Of a stretch of 64,000 bases of DNA, positions 46,419-55,832 are shown in pieces (positions within the stretch are counted from its first letter, which is position 1; each line of letters begins with the position of its first letter). The stretch comes from Vibrio natriegens NBRC 15636 = ATCC 14048 = DSM 759 (GTDB taxonomy: Bacteria; Pseudomonadota; Gammaproteobacteria; Enterobacterales; Vibrionaceae). The translations under genes were made by a program, and so were the position numbers. The DNA lies in the NCBI RefSeq assembly GCF_035621455.1, contig NZ_CP141822.1:1302001-1366000 (forward strand), in the 5' to 3' direction. The notes beneath the pieces were generated by a model, which worked only from the letters and a program-made list of their open reading frames with translations, was not told the DNA's origin and searched no databases.

Positions 46419-47405
46419 ATGTTAGTGAATGGCAAATGGACAGAAAACTGGAAAGCGTTACAAAAAGCGGATGACAAGGGACGCTTTGTTCGACAGGTCT
46501 CCGAGTTTCGTAACTGGATTACTCCGGATGGTAGCCCGGGTCCTACAGGAACCGGGGGATTTAAAGCAGAGCCAGGACGTTACCGTCTATATGTCGCATT
46601 AATTTGTCCTTGGGCATCGCGCACATTGATCGCACGTAAACTGAAAGGGTTGGAAGATATTATTCCTGTCACCGTGGTCAATCCTCAAATGACATCACAA
46701 GGGTGGGCATTTGGTGGCTACGATGGTGCTGATACCGATCCGCTGTTTTCATCACAGTACATGCATGAGATATATACGCGTGCGAACCCGACTTACACTG
46801 GGCGTGCAACGGTACCCGTGTTGTGGGACATGAAACAAAATGTACTGGTGAACAATGAAAGTGCGGATATTCTGCGAATGCTGGATACGGCTTTTGAAGA
46901 GATTGTTCCATCGGATATCAGGCTGTATCCAGAGGCGTTTTCTGCGGAGATTGAAGAACTTAACCCACGTATCTACAACGATCTCAACAATGGTGTTTAT
47001 AAGGCTGGCTTTACTCAGTCCCAAGATGCTTATGAAGAAGCGGTAAACAAAGTGTTTGATATGTTGGACGAGTTGGAAATGCGTTTGGAAGGACAAGATT
47101 ATCTGGTTGGTAACCAACTAACAGAAACGGACATCCGTACCTTTGTTACTTTAATTCGTTTTGATGCGGCATATCACGGCTTATTCAAAACCAATCGCAA
47201 GCAAATTGGCGATTATCAGAACCTTTCCAGCTACATGGAGCGCATACTTAATCTTCCGGGTGTGGTAGATACGGTTAGTATCGATCACATTACAGCGGGC
47301 TATTACTCGATAAAAGAGCTAAATCCAGCGGGAATTCGTCCAACCGGACCTGCCCATATTGAGGCAATGATTCAGTCAGCAAGAAACGCGAATAAGACGG
47401 GCTAA
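46419..47405 (+). CDS. yqjG: Glutathionyl-hydroquinone reductase (YqjG-type, Xi-class GST)
   Basis: 328 residues. N-terminal thioredoxin-fold with the catalytic Cys in LICPWASRTL (CPW motif) and GGFKAEPGRYRLYVALICPWA; C-terminal helical GST domain (DYLVGNQLTETDIRTFVTLIRFDAAYH). These enzymes reduce glutathionyl-hydroquinones. Paired with YgiD, it suggests a detoxification or turnover step for catechols and quinones. ATG 46419 preceded by AGGGGA. Good agreement with the E. coli YqjG family length (328 aa). Confidence 0.93.
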   Translation: MLVNGKWTENWKALQKADDKGRFVRQVSEFRNWITPDGSPGPTGTGGFKAEPGRYRLYVALICPWASRTLIARKLKGLEDIIPVTVVNPQMTSQGWAFGGYDGADTDPLFSSQYMHEIYTRANPTYTGRATVPVLWDMKQNVLVNNESADILRMLDTAFEEIVPSDIRLYPEAFSAEIEELNPRIYNDLNNGVYKAGFTQSQDAYEEAVNKVFDMLDELEMRLEGQDYLVGNQLTETDIRTFVTLIRFDAAYHGLFKTNRKQIGDYQNLSSYMERILNLPGVVDTVSIDHITAGYYSIKELNPAGIRPTGPAHIEAMIQSARNANKTG

Positions 47406-47410
47406 AAAAA

Positions 47411-47440
47411 TAGCGGTAACGCATTAAGTCGTTACCGCTA
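47411..47440 (-). terminator. Terminator of the DUF3581 gene
   Basis: TAGCGGTAACG / CGTTACCGCTA, an 11 bp stem, with a T run on the minus strand after it. It is adjacent to the yqjG stop, and the T run direction serves the minus-strand gene. Confidence 0.8.
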
Positions 47441-47472
47441 GAATTTGGTTTCTTAGGAGTATGAGGCAGTAA

Positions 47473-48198
47473 TTACGCTGCCTCAACGAACTTTGCTAAG
47501 AATGCGTCCTTACGCTCATGGAAGCGCGTGACCAAATCATCAACAGCTTCTTGGTCGTAAGGTTTCAAACCACTTGCAACCATACGTTTAATACCGTTAC
47601 CGACAACTTCACCATCTTCTTTGAACGCGAAGTTCAACGTCACTACACCACGCTTGCCGTCTACGTCGAAAGTTGCGCCTGTAAATTCTACTTCCGGATG
47701 GGTTAGATCCAGACGAGAGAACTCAACTTCCATACTTTCGTAAATCACTAATGGGCGTTGGCAGTTGATCATCATTTGCTGCTCTTCCATAAGAGGAACC
47801 ATGATGTGAGGGAAGTTCATGCCAGAAAACTGAACGTAATTTGTCACTACATGTTCAATAAATGCTGGGTCGCGGTTGGTTTCACCTTCGCGAGACATGT
47901 GCAAATATTCTTTGCCAGCTGCATCAACAACTGCACTTTCTTTCTCACACTTATTCTCAATATGAAGCGCAACGCCGTCATTTACCATGCCAGAGAAGTT
48001 GAAACGCATTTTTTGGCTGATGCCTTCTTTACTTAGCAGTACGGCAAACAGTAGATCGCCAGGTACACAGAAGCGTTTGTTGTCTTCATCATGGATTGGG
48101 TTGTAATCGCCAGCTACGCGCTTCGCAAAGTGACTTGCCTGCTCGCGAGTGAACTGAAACTGGTGCTCATTGTTAGAAAAATAAGGTGTTAGAAACAT
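47473..48198 (-). CDS. DUF3581 protein with hotdog/MaoC-like features
   Basis: 241 residues. AGDYNPIHDEDNKRFCVPGDLLFAVLLSKEGIS resembles the D-x-N-P-I-H active site of MaoC/R-hydratase hotdog proteins (NPIH). The C-terminal half has no recognised motif. The family is DUF3581 as I recall, typical of Vibrio. No signal or membrane segment. ATG 48198 is chosen because it starts MFLTPYFSNNEHQF; the longer frame to 48255 has no ribosome binding site. Function unknown, a hydratase-like role is speculative. Confidence 0.75.
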   Translation of the reverse strand: MFLTPYFSNNEHQFQFTREQASHFAKRVAGDYNPIHDEDNKRFCVPGDLLFAVLLSKEGISQKMRFNFSGMVNDGVALHIENKCEKESAVVDAAGKEYLHMSREGETNRDPAFIEHVVTNYVQFSGMNFPHIMVPLMEEQQMMINCQRPLVIYESMEVEFSRLDLTHPEVEFTGATFDVDGKRGVVTLNFAFKEDGEVVGNGIKRMVASGLKPYDQEAVDDLVTRFHERKDAFLAKFVEAA

Positions 48199-48424
48199 AA
48201 TTTTTACGTAGTAACCAAAACTGTAAGGGATTATATGCGAAACACTGACGGGCAATGGTCCATCCAGTGAGATTTCATCGTATCTTCACCATGATATGAG
48301 CATCGAAAGATAAATGTTTAAAAACGCACACTTGAATTACTTTTAATACCTACAAAGCCGAATATCTCAGCGTTCATGATACGGCGATATATAGCTATTC
48401 ACTTATATGATAGAAGTATAGACA

Positions 48425-48458
48425 CAAAAAGGCCCCACACTTTAGGTAGAGCCTTTTA
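48425..48458 (-). terminator. Weak terminator of the hut operon
   Basis: On the minus strand AAAAGGC / GCCTTTTT with a long loop partly paired by wobble pairs, about 40 bases past the hutG stop. Confidence 0.6.
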
Positions 48459-48498
48459 AATACTGCATTAATGACAGAAGTTTAAATAATAACTGGAG

Positions 48499-49497
48499 TT
48501 ACTTCTCTGCCATTGCATTGGCAATGTCCCAACATAAACGAGCCGCTAAGCGTGCCGTTTGGCTATCGACATCATAATTTGGGTTGTACTCGGCAATATC
48601 GGCCAGCATCAACTTGTTTTTACAATGAAGAATACGCTCTAAGAATGGCGCAATCGTATCGTAACTCACGCCACGAGCAGCTGGCGCACTCACACCAGGA
48701 GCCGTTGCAGCTGGAAATACGTCCAAGTCAATCGTCAGATACAGGTAATCACAATCGTCGATAAAATGCTGCAGTTGCGTCAGATGGTAGCTGAGGTTCA
48801 AATAACTAAGCTGATGATCTTCTACATACCACACATTTAAGTCATCCGCTTTTTGGAATAGAGCCTGAGTATTGCTGCTGCGACTCACCCCTAAACACGC
48901 ATAGTGGAATGGCCAGTCATTGCGTTGGCAAAAGTGATGAATTTGATTAAATGGGGTACCGGAGCTTGGCTTCACGTCGGCTATCTGGCTTTCGAAAGCA
49001 CGCAGATCGAAGTGCGCATCGAAATTGATAATGCCGATTTTCGGCTTTTTATCCGGATGATGTGACTTAAAGTACTCTGCCAGTCCGGAAAATGAGGCCC
49101 ACGCGATTTCGTGCCCGCCGCCCAACACAATGACTGGCGTGTGGGGAAGTGCTTGCGCAATGGCACTTGCACAACGAGCCTGACTTTCTTCCAACAAATC
49201 GTCTTCGCACACCACCGTTCCGAGATCGTAAATTGGGGCATCTTTGTGCCAAGCAAGATTCGCCAGTGCTCGACGGATTAAATCAGGCGATTTCTTCGCT
49301 CCGACGCGGCCTTTGTTTCTTGCTACGCCAGCATCGGTAGCAAAGCCTAATATTGAAACGCCTTGCGCCACTTTTTCCAGCTCGTGAGCTGGCTGATGTT
49401 GGACAACATGGTGGATACGTTGGCCAAGCTTACCATCTTCGGCATCATGACGACCTTGCCAGTGAAATAGCGGGTTATGTAAATCGGATTGAGACAT
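48499..49497 (-). CDS. hutG: Formimidoylglutamase HutG
   Basis: 332 residues. Arginase/agmatinase-fold enzyme of histidine breakdown: N-formimidoyl-glutamate to glutamate and formamide. Manganese motifs [26 protein letters not shown] and [24 protein letters not shown] are complete. ATG 49497 is one base after the hutI stop (TAAG-ATG), so the two genes are coupled. Last gene of the hutIG unit. Confidence 0.95.
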   Translation of the reverse strand: MSQSDLHNPLFHWQGRHDAEDGKLGQRIHHVVQHQPAHELEKVAQGVSILGFATDAGVARNKGRVGAKKSPDLIRRALANLAWHKDAPIYDLGTVVCEDDLLEESQARCASAIAQALPHTPVIVLGGGHEIAWASFSGLAEYFKSHHPDKKPKIGIINFDAHFDLRAFESQIADVKPSSGTPFNQIHHFCQRNDWPFHYACLGVSRSSNTQALFQKADDLNVWYVEDHQLSYLNLSYHLTQLQHFIDDCDYLYLTIDLDVFPAATAPGVSAPAARGVSYDTIAPFLERILHCKNKLMLADIAEYNPNYDVDSQTARLAARLCWDIANAMAEK

Positions 49498-49498
49498 C

Positions 49499-50749
49499 TT
49501 AAAGGCCTCCATGTGCAATGTATTCACCATTTACTATACGACCTACCAGACGTTTTGCACCGACTTGGTAGCTAAGGTCTGCTGGATGGTCGATATCCCA
49601 AATCGAGAAATCGGCATCAAAGCCAACTTTTATCGCTCCTCGAGACTCTTCGTAGCCCAATGCTTTTGCCGCATGTTGGGTTGCACCTCGTAGTGCTTCT
49701 TGAGGCGTCAGACGGAATAGGGTACACGCCATGTTCATCATCAGGGTCATATCGGAAAATGGTGATGTACCTGGGTTAACATCAGTTGCGATCGCCATCG
49801 GTACATGATGTTTTCTCAGTAACTCAATCGGTGGCAGTTGCGTTTCACGCAAAAAGTAGAATGCACCGGGCAGTAAGGTTGCGACCGTTTCTGATTTTGA
49901 CAGCGCAATAACACCTTCTTCATCGAGGAACTCAATATGATCGGCAGAGAGGCCGTTGTATTGTGCAGTAAGCGCGGTGCCACCAAGGTTAGATAACTGT
50001 TCTGTGTGGCCTTTTACTTTTAAGCCGTGTTGTTTTGCTGTGGCAAACACTTTTTCTGTCTGCTCTAGGTTAAAGCCGATAGATTCACAAAAAACATCGA
50101 CGCTGGTGGCGAGCTTTTCTTCTGCAACGAGTGGGATGATGTCCTGACAAATATGTTCAATATAGTCATCCGCGCGACCAGCAAACTCTGGTGGTAGTGC
50201 ATGCGCAGCAAGCAGCGTAGTAGTGATCTTAACCTTTCGTTCTTGCTCTAACGCTTTTGCTGCACGCAACATTTTGAGTTCGTCATTGAGTGTTAACCCG
50301 TAACCTGATTTCACTTCTATTGAAGTCACGCCACTAGCGAGCAGTCCGTCTAGACGAGGGAGTGCGAGTTCGACGAGTTGCTCCTCAGTTGCCGCTCTTG
50401 TTGCTTTTACTGTTGAGAGAATACCACCGCCTTGTTGCGCGATCTCCTGATACGGCACACCGTTTAAACGCATCTCGAATTCGTTCGCGCGATTGCCTGC
50501 ATAAACAAGGTGAGTATGGCAATCAATCAAACCTGGCATCATCAGTTTGCCTTGCAGATCGAAACTTTGAGGGTAGAGCTGTGGATCTAGCTGTGACTCG
50601 ATCTGAGGGTCGTCCTCACCAAAGGCACGAGTACTGATGGCGACGATTTTCCCAGATTGAATCCCGACACGCGCAGGTGATGTAGGCAGATATCCTGCTT
50701 CCCCTTGCGTCATAGTGACCAGACGCGCATTTTCAATCAGCAAGTCCAT
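49499..50749 (-). CDS. hutI: Imidazolonepropionase HutI
   Basis: 416 residues. Metal amidohydrolase that opens imidazolone-5-propionate. [24 protein letters not shown] has the H-x-H metal site; [46 protein letters not shown] (metal His), [10 protein letters not shown] and [10 protein letters not shown] follow, as in the family. ATG 50749. The HutC-type site lies about 30 bases upstream. hutH and hutU, the first two steps, are not in the window. Confidence 0.96.
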   Translation of the reverse strand: MDLLIENARLVTMTQGEAGYLPTSPARVGIQSGKIVAISTRAFGEDDPQIESQLDPQLYPQSFDLQGKLMMPGLIDCHTHLVYAGNRANEFEMRLNGVPYQEIAQQGGGILSTVKATRAATEEQLVELALPRLDGLLASGVTSIEVKSGYGLTLNDELKMLRAAKALEQERKVKITTTLLAAHALPPEFAGRADDYIEHICQDIIPLVAEEKLATSVDVFCESIGFNLEQTEKVFATAKQHGLKVKGHTEQLSNLGGTALTAQYNGLSADHIEFLDEEGVIALSKSETVATLLPGAFYFLRETQLPPIELLRKHHVPMAIATDVNPGTSPFSDMTLMMNMACTLFRLTPQEALRGATQHAAKALGYEESRGAIKVGFDADFSIWDIDHPADLSYQVGAKRLVGRIVNGEYIAHGGL

Positions 50750-50768
50750 TTTTATATCCTATTTGGTT

Positions 50769-50803
50769 TGTAGTTTTAAATGTATATACAAATATGTATA
50801 ACA
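50769..50803 (-). promoter_or_regulatory. HutC operator region before hutI
   Basis: TGTATATACA (50781-50790) is a perfect palindrome resembling known HutC sites. A second half-like copy lies beside it (ATGTATAACAAG). On the minus strand the two copies appear in tandem as TTGTTATACAT and TTGTATATACAT. Confidence 0.75.
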
Positions 50804-50876
50804 AGAAAGTATCGATGACAAGATTGATGTTGTAAAGGTGTGATCGAAGAGTAGGGGGATTGTTATTCCACCTCGT

Positions 50877-51584
50877 TTAAATCAGCACTTTGGAACTCAG
50901 TTTGTATTTATTCCCTGGATGGTAAAGTAAAGCCGTGCTGACCAATTTATCCTGGCTCCAGGTTCTTCGGTTTAGGAGAAGACAAGGCTCGTTAGATGAC
51001 ATATTGAGATCAAGCTTTATGCGGTTGTCAGGAACGATAGCCTCCACAGTGTGTTCGATGGCACTGAGCGGGCAGTTGTCTGACAAAAACTGATTAGGCG
51101 TGATATGAGTAAAGTCTTGGTCCAGGTAGCTTGGCGCATATTGGCTGTTGACCCAGCGCAGTTCCAACTGAATTGGCGTGCTGTCTTCGTAGTGGATAAT
51201 TTCACTGTAGAATACGGTGGTGCCCAGCATCACGCCAAGTTTTGTTGCGATCGTCGCATCGGCTTTAATCGCGACCTGTTTTAGAACCTTGCTGCGATAC
51301 TCACGGCCGCGGTCCCTCACTTCTGCAGCAATATTGCGGATGTCTAGCAATGGTGACTCCGATTTCTCAACCGGATCACAGACAAATGTGCCAAGCCGCG
51401 GGCGACGTTGAAGTCTGCCTTCATTCACGAGATCTCGAATCGCCTTGTTCACGGTCATTCTACTGACTTCAAATTGTTCCGTTAATTCGAACTCGGTTGC
51501 GATACGTTGTCCGGTCATCCACTCTCCGGTTTCAATTTTATCGAGGATAAATTGCTTAATTTGCATGTAGAGTGGCGCAGACAT
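50877..51584 (-). CDS. hutC: HutC, GntR-family histidine utilisation repressor
   Basis: 235 residues. GntR winged helix (YMQIKQFILDKIETGEWMTGQRIATEFELTEQFEVSRMTVNKAIRDLVNEGRLQRRPRLGTFV) and UTRA ligand-binding domain (ILHYEDSTPIQLELRWVNSQYAP, FLSDNCPLSAIEHTVEAI). HutC represses hut genes and responds to urocanate. ATG 51584 has TAAAGGAG upstream. An operator-like TTGACTATACAA is just upstream, suggesting autoregulation. hutC is in the same direction as hutI but separated by about 130 bases with an operator. Confidence 0.95.
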   Translation of the reverse strand: MSAPLYMQIKQFILDKIETGEWMTGQRIATEFELTEQFEVSRMTVNKAIRDLVNEGRLQRRPRLGTFVCDPVEKSESPLLDIRNIAAEVRDRGREYRSKVLKQVAIKADATIATKLGVMLGTTVFYSEIIHYEDSTPIQLELRWVNSQYAPSYLDQDFTHITPNQFLSDNCPLSAIEHTVEAIVPDNRIKLDLNMSSNEPCLLLNRRTWSQDKLVSTALLYHPGNKYKLSSKVLI

Positions 51585-51599
51585 AATGAGCTCCTTTAA

Positions 51600-51611
51600 T
51601 TGACTATACAA
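51600..51611 (-). promoter_or_regulatory. HutC-type site before hutC
   Basis: TTGACTATACAA on the plus strand (TTGTATAGTCAA on the minus) is close to TTGTATATACAA. It lies 16 bases before the hutC start. Confidence 0.6.
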
Positions 51612-51847
51612 ATAGTGCTCAATTTAAGGAAAAATAGCAAACAGTTCTCTTCAACGGGTATCAATATGGCTGGTTTAGTCACAGCATTGCGTGAGCGACT
51701 CTGATGCTGAATGTTGGAGCCGCGTGGATATTTTTCATCGATAAGGGAAATAGCCCGAATTCTCGATGTCTATAGCTTGAAGCGCACGAAGCAATTGTGT
51801 AAATAGGTCACAATCAAAATAAAAATGATAGAGACGTAAGGGAAGAA

Positions 51848-52591
51848 ATGTTTAAAAAGTTAAAAGCATCATTAGGTATTGGTTCGGCAAAAGTGGATAC
51901 CATTTTGGACGAGATGAGTGTTTACCAGGGTTCAACGCTTACAGGGTATGTCCAAATTATTGGTGGCGATGTAGAACAGCGCATTGACGCAATCACCATT
52001 AAACTGAATACGGAAATGAAAGTAGAAGTGGATGACAGCGTCAGATATGAGACGTTTACGCTTGATCAGCTGAAAGCTGTTGAGCCTTTTGTGATTCAAG
52101 CCAATGAAGAAAAGCAAGTGCCTTTTCAGTTAAAGTTACATGATGAAACACCCATTACTCTGGTCAACGCATTAAAAAATCAATGTCACGTTTGGTTAGA
52201 AACAACCTTAGACATTGACTTCGCGATGGACCCGCGTGACCGCGACTATATTGAAGTTAAGCCACTGCCAGTGGTATCACGAGTCATTCAGTCGATCGAA
52301 CAAGCCGGATTTTCAATGGTGAAAGCAGATGTTGAAAAAGGTTTCTTGCGCGGCGGTTCTTTCTCTTCTCGCTCAGGTATCTATCAGGAATTGGAGTTCC
52401 GTAACAACGGTTTCATCTCTTCGAAAGAAATTGAACTTTCCTTCATTTTAGACGGGCAAGTCATCCACTGTTTAGCAGAAATCGACCGTTCGCTCAGCTT
52501 GTCTGGCGACCAGTATCGTTCATTCACTTTACCAATCAGTGCGACAGATGCTCAAGTCGCCGCAGCGATTGCTCCAACTTTAAGTTTATAA
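51848..52591 (+). CDS. Spo0M-family protein
   Basis: 247 residues. The Spo0M/SpoOM pattern is clear: MFKKLKASLGIGSAKVDTILDEMSVYQGSTLTGYVQIIGGDVEQRIDAI, then a second beta-sandwich half (GFSMVKADVEKGFLRGGSFSSRSGIYQELEFRNNGF). Such proteins are arrestin-like beta-sandwich proteins, in Bacillus linked to sporulation control; in Vibrio their role is unknown. ATG 51848 with AAGGGAAG upstream. Converges on the next gene with only four bases between stops. Confidence 0.88.
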   Translation: MFKKLKASLGIGSAKVDTILDEMSVYQGSTLTGYVQIIGGDVEQRIDAITIKLNTEMKVEVDDSVRYETFTLDQLKAVEPFVIQANEEKQVPFQLKLHDETPITLVNALKNQCHVWLETTLDIDFAMDPRDRDYIEVKPLPVVSRVIQSIEQAGFSMVKADVEKGFLRGGSFSSRSGIYQELEFRNNGFISSKEIELSFILDGQVIHCLAEIDRSLSLSGDQYRSFTLPISATDAQVAAAIAPTLSL

Positions 52592-52595
52592 TTGA

Positions 52596-53582
52596 TTAGC
52601 TGTCTGATCCCGGCCTAAATAAGTACCGATAGCCAATCGTAAATGCGATATCGGTACTGTTGTCCATGTTTCCCACATTCTCTATAGCGATGAGCTCCAA
52701 AGCAGAGTTTTGCATTAGGTAGCGATAGCCAACTTTAATCTCTTTGGCAGCATCGGCAAATTCGTTCGGGCCTGCAGCTGAACCTTGGTACCAGTGGTAC
52801 TCAATGATCATATGGTGATTTTCGGCAAGGGAGTAACGATAGCCTGCTGAAATTGCAGCCGTGTTCTTTCGATAGGGTAAGTTGAGCATTGCACGGTCGT
52901 CAGGACGAAAGGTCATTCCGATCATTGAATAAATGGCATGGTCGCTATTCAGATAGCTATAGTTGACCTGAAAACCCTGTTCAAAACTGCTTCCTTTAAA
53001 AGTGCCGTGAGTAACCTTGTCGTAATAAAGGCTGCCACCAAGCGACAGGCCATGCTGTTTGCTTTGAAATATCTGGTATTGGACGTAAGTGGAAATATTA
53101 TTGGCGATGGTTTCTCTGCTAAAGTCGTCCTCAAAAACGCCGTATTGGGGCATTGATATGTAAGAGCGGCCTTTGCCAACTTCATCTCGTCCATTTTGGT
53201 CGATACTAAATAAATCATGGAATTTTCTAGTAAGACCATCCAGATGGTTATCGGCTTCAAATACCCAGCGATAGTTGAGCTCCCACTGCCAGCGGCTGCT
53301 GATTTGCCATTTTCCACCAACCTCGACCTGATTATGGTAATAATCTAAAGCGTACTCATCCGTATGAGCCCAGACACTGGCTATTGTGGCCGATGCATAA
53401 CCTTCAATGTAATCTGAAGGCAAACTAAATCCTGAGCGTAAGTAATTAGTGTGGCTAACCGATTGTATCGGTGATTGAGCGTAGGCGCGGAGCGGGCCAT
53501 AAAAGTCATTGGCGGCCAATGCAGGGGTTGAGAAACATACAACAGTGCAAAATAGGGTAGGATGCCATCTCATTTTGATCAT
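52596..53582 (-). CDS. DUF3187 outer-membrane protein
   Basis: 328 residues. Signal peptide MIKMRWHPTLFCTVVCFSTPALA. The rest alternates aromatic-rich strands (WQWELNYRWVFEADNHLDGL, GLSLGGSLYYDKVTHGTFKG, AISAGYRYSLAENHHMIIEYHWYQGS, IKVGYRYLM, AFTIGYRYLF), typical of an outer-membrane beta-barrel. The family is DUF3187 as I recall. ATG 53582 has AGG seven bases upstream; the frame is open to 53609. Function unknown, may be lipid- or porin-like. Confidence 0.8.
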   Translation of the reverse strand: MIKMRWHPTLFCTVVCFSTPALAANDFYGPLRAYAQSPIQSVSHTNYLRSGFSLPSDYIEGYASATIASVWAHTDEYALDYYHNQVEVGGKWQISSRWQWELNYRWVFEADNHLDGLTRKFHDLFSIDQNGRDEVGKGRSYISMPQYGVFEDDFSRETIANNISTYVQYQIFQSKQHGLSLGGSLYYDKVTHGTFKGSSFEQGFQVNYSYLNSDHAIYSMIGMTFRPDDRAMLNLPYRKNTAAISAGYRYSLAENHHMIIEYHWYQGSAAGPNEFADAAKEIKVGYRYLMQNSALELIAIENVGNMDNSTDIAFTIGYRYLFRPGSDS

Positions 53583-53736
53583 ATGAATACCTAAACGGAA
53601 ATGACTCATTAATGTAAATATAGTGTTAAATTTACATTCTGGTTTCCGATTTTTATTTTCTTTTCTTTGTGTTAACCGTTTTTGCTTGTGTTTAGCGACC
53701 GAAGGGTGAAGATTAAATGACAGAGTAAATCGCTCT

Positions 53737-53765
53737 TTGCATTCTAATTGTGAGCTAGGTACAAT
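53737..53765 (+). promoter_or_regulatory. Promoter of thrS-infC
   Basis: TTGCAT (53737-53742) and TACAAT (53760-53765) are separated by exactly 17 bases. Predicted start near 53772, about 129 bases before the thrS ATG, so both leader hairpins are transcribed. Confidence 0.65.
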
Positions 53766-53781
53766 CTGCTCTTCCGATAAT

Positions 53782-53809
53782 GGTCCGGTATTCGTATTAC
53801 CGAGAGACC
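53782..53809 (+). promoter_or_regulatory. thrS operator hairpin 1, anticodon-arm-like with CGU loop
   Basis: GGTC-CGGTA, loop TTCGTAT (53791-53797), TACCG-AGA-GACC. The 5 bp stem with a 7-base loop copies an anticodon arm; CGU stands at loop positions 3-5 after a U, as in tRNA-Thr(CGU). Corresponds to the upstream hairpin of the E. coli thrS operator. Confidence 0.75.
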
Positions 53810-53861
53810 TTCATCGAATTCAACTATTTTCCAACAAATAGCTTCTAAATTTGAATAACAT

Positions 53862-53882
53862 GTGTTGCTTGGTATGCAACAC
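53862..53882 (+). promoter_or_regulatory. thrS operator hairpin 2, anticodon-arm-like with GGU loop
   Basis: GTGTTGC / GCAACAC with a 7-base loop TTGGTAT (53869-53875). The loop differs by one base from the tRNA-Thr(GGU) anticodon loop TTGGTAA. It ends 10 bases before AAAGGA, the ribosome binding site, as expected for the proximal operator domain. Confidence 0.8.
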
Positions 53883-53900
53883 CACTGTAAAGGACATAGC

Positions 53901-55829
53901 ATGCCTATTATTACTCTTCCTGACGGCAGTCAGCGTCAATTTGACAACCCAGTATCTACAATGGAAGTTGCGCAATCGATCGGTCCTGGTCTTGCAAAAG
54001 CAACAATCGCTGGTCGTGTTAACGGTAACCGTGTTGATGCGTGTGACCTAATTGAAGAAGACGCAAGCCTTGAGATCATCACAGTAAAAGATGAAGTCGA
54101 CGGTCTGGAAATCGTTCGTCACTCATGTGCGCACCTTCTTGGTCACGCTCTAAAGCAGCTTTACCCACAAGCTAAAATGGCGATCGGTCCAACCATCGAT
54201 AGCGGCTTCTACTACGACATCGACTTAGACGAGTCTCTAACGCAAGAAGATCTTGAGAAGATTGAAAAGCGTATGAAAGAACTGGCGAAGACCAAGTACG
54301 AAGTTGTTAAGAAAAAAGTAAGCTGGCAGGAAGCGCGTGATACGTTTGAATCACGTGGCGAACCATACAAGGTGGAAATCCTAGACGAAAACGTATCTCG
54401 TGATGATCGTCCAGGTCTTTACCACCATGAAGAATACATCGACATGTGTCGTGGCCCTCACGTTCCTAACATGGGTTTCTGTCAACATTTCACGCTATTG
54501 AATGTTGCGGGTGCTTACTGGCGTGGTAACAGCGACAACAAAATGCTTCAGCGTATTTACGGCACGGCTTTCCACGATAAGAAAGCACTTAAGGCTCACC
54601 TAACTCGCCTTGAAGAAGCTGCGAAGCGTGACCACCGTAAAATCGGTAAGCAACTAGACCTGTTCCACATGCAGCAAGAAGCACCGGGTATGGTGTTCTG
54701 GCATCACAATGGCTGGTCTATCTTCCGTGATCTAGAAGTGTTCGTTCGTGACAAACTAAACGAGTACGACTACCAGGAAGTAAAAGGCCCACTGATGATG
54801 GACCGTGTTCTTTGGGAACGCTCTGGTCACTGGGACAAATACGCAGATGCGATGTTCACGACTTCTTCTGAAAACCGTGAATACGCAATCAAGCCAATGA
54901 ACTGTCCAGGTCACGTTCAGATCTTTAACCAAGGTCTAAAATCGTACCGTGATCTACCACTACGTATGGCAGAGTTCGGCTCATGTCACCGTAACGAACC
55001 ATCTGGCGCACTACACGGCATCATGCGTGTACGTGGCTTTACTCAGGATGACGCTCACATTTTCTGTACTGAGAGCCAAATCCAAGAGGAAGTAACAAGC
55101 TGTATTAAGATGGTTTACGATACGTACCAAACATTTGGTTTCGACAACATCGTAGTGAAACTGTCTACTCGTCCAGAAAAACGTGTAGGTTCTGATGAAA
55201 TCTGGGATCAATCTGAAGAAGCATTGAAACAGTCTCTAGAATCAATGGAAATTCCATACGAGATTCAAGAAGGCGAGGGTGCGTTCTACGGTCCTAAGAT
55301 TGAATTCACGCTATACGACTGTCTAGATCGTGCATGGCAGTGTGGTACGGTTCAGTTAGACTTCAACCTACCTGGTCGCTTAGGTGCAACTTATGTAGGT
55401 GAAAACAACGAACGTCTAGTTCCGGTAATGATTCACCGTGCAATTCTAGGTTCCCTAGAACGTTTCATCGGTATCCTTATCGAAGAATATGCTGGTTTCT
55501 TCCCAACTTGGTTGGCACCAGAACAGGCTGTTCTTATGAATATTACTGATAAACAGTCAGATTATGTTCAAGAAGTAGTACAAAAATTACAAAAAAGTGG
55601 AATTAGAGCTAAAGCGGACTTGAGAAATGAGAAGATTGGCTTTAAAATCCGCGAACACACTTTGAAGCGTGTACCGTATATGCTTGTCGTTGGTGACCAA
55701 GAAATGGAAGCTGGCGAAATTGCAGTGCGTACTCGTAAAGGTAAAGATCTCGGTAAATTTAAGGTGGATGATTTTATCTCTTACATCCAAGACGAGATTT
55801 CAAGCCGTAAGCTCAATCTGGAGGAATAA
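53901..55829 (+). CDS. thrS: Threonyl-tRNA synthetase
   Basis: 642 residues. N-terminal TGS domain ([42 protein letters not shown]), editing domain ([16 protein letters not shown], with the H-x-x-x-H pattern), class II catalytic core (motif 2 [30 protein letters not shown], motif 3 [10 protein letters not shown] ... [21 protein letters not shown]) and anticodon-binding domain ([30 protein letters not shown]). Zinc ligands C in KPMNCPGHV and H/H elsewhere. ATG 53901 with AAAGGA. Leader hairpins indicate translational self-repression. First gene of thrS-infC-rpmI-rplT. Confidence 0.98.
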   Translation: MPIITLPDGSQRQFDNPVSTMEVAQSIGPGLAKATIAGRVNGNRVDACDLIEEDASLEIITVKDEVDGLEIVRHSCAHLLGHALKQLYPQAKMAIGPTIDSGFYYDIDLDESLTQEDLEKIEKRMKELAKTKYEVVKKKVSWQEARDTFESRGEPYKVEILDENVSRDDRPGLYHHEEYIDMCRGPHVPNMGFCQHFTLLNVAGAYWRGNSDNKMLQRIYGTAFHDKKALKAHLTRLEEAAKRDHRKIGKQLDLFHMQQEAPGMVFWHHNGWSIFRDLEVFVRDKLNEYDYQEVKGPLMMDRVLWERSGHWDKYADAMFTTSSENREYAIKPMNCPGHVQIFNQGLKSYRDLPLRMAEFGSCHRNEPSGALHGIMRVRGFTQDDAHIFCTESQIQEEVTSCIKMVYDTYQTFGFDNIVVKLSTRPEKRVGSDEIWDQSEEALKQSLESMEIPYEIQEGEGAFYGPKIEFTLYDCLDRAWQCGTVQLDFNLPGRLGATYVGENNERLVPVMIHRAILGSLERFIGILIEEYAGFFPTWLAPEQAVLMNITDKQSDYVQEVVQKLQKSGIRAKADLRNEKIGFKIREHTLKRVPYMLVVGDQEMEAGEIAVRTRKGKDLGKFKVDDFISYIQDEISSRKLNLEE

Positions 55830-55832
55830 GCT

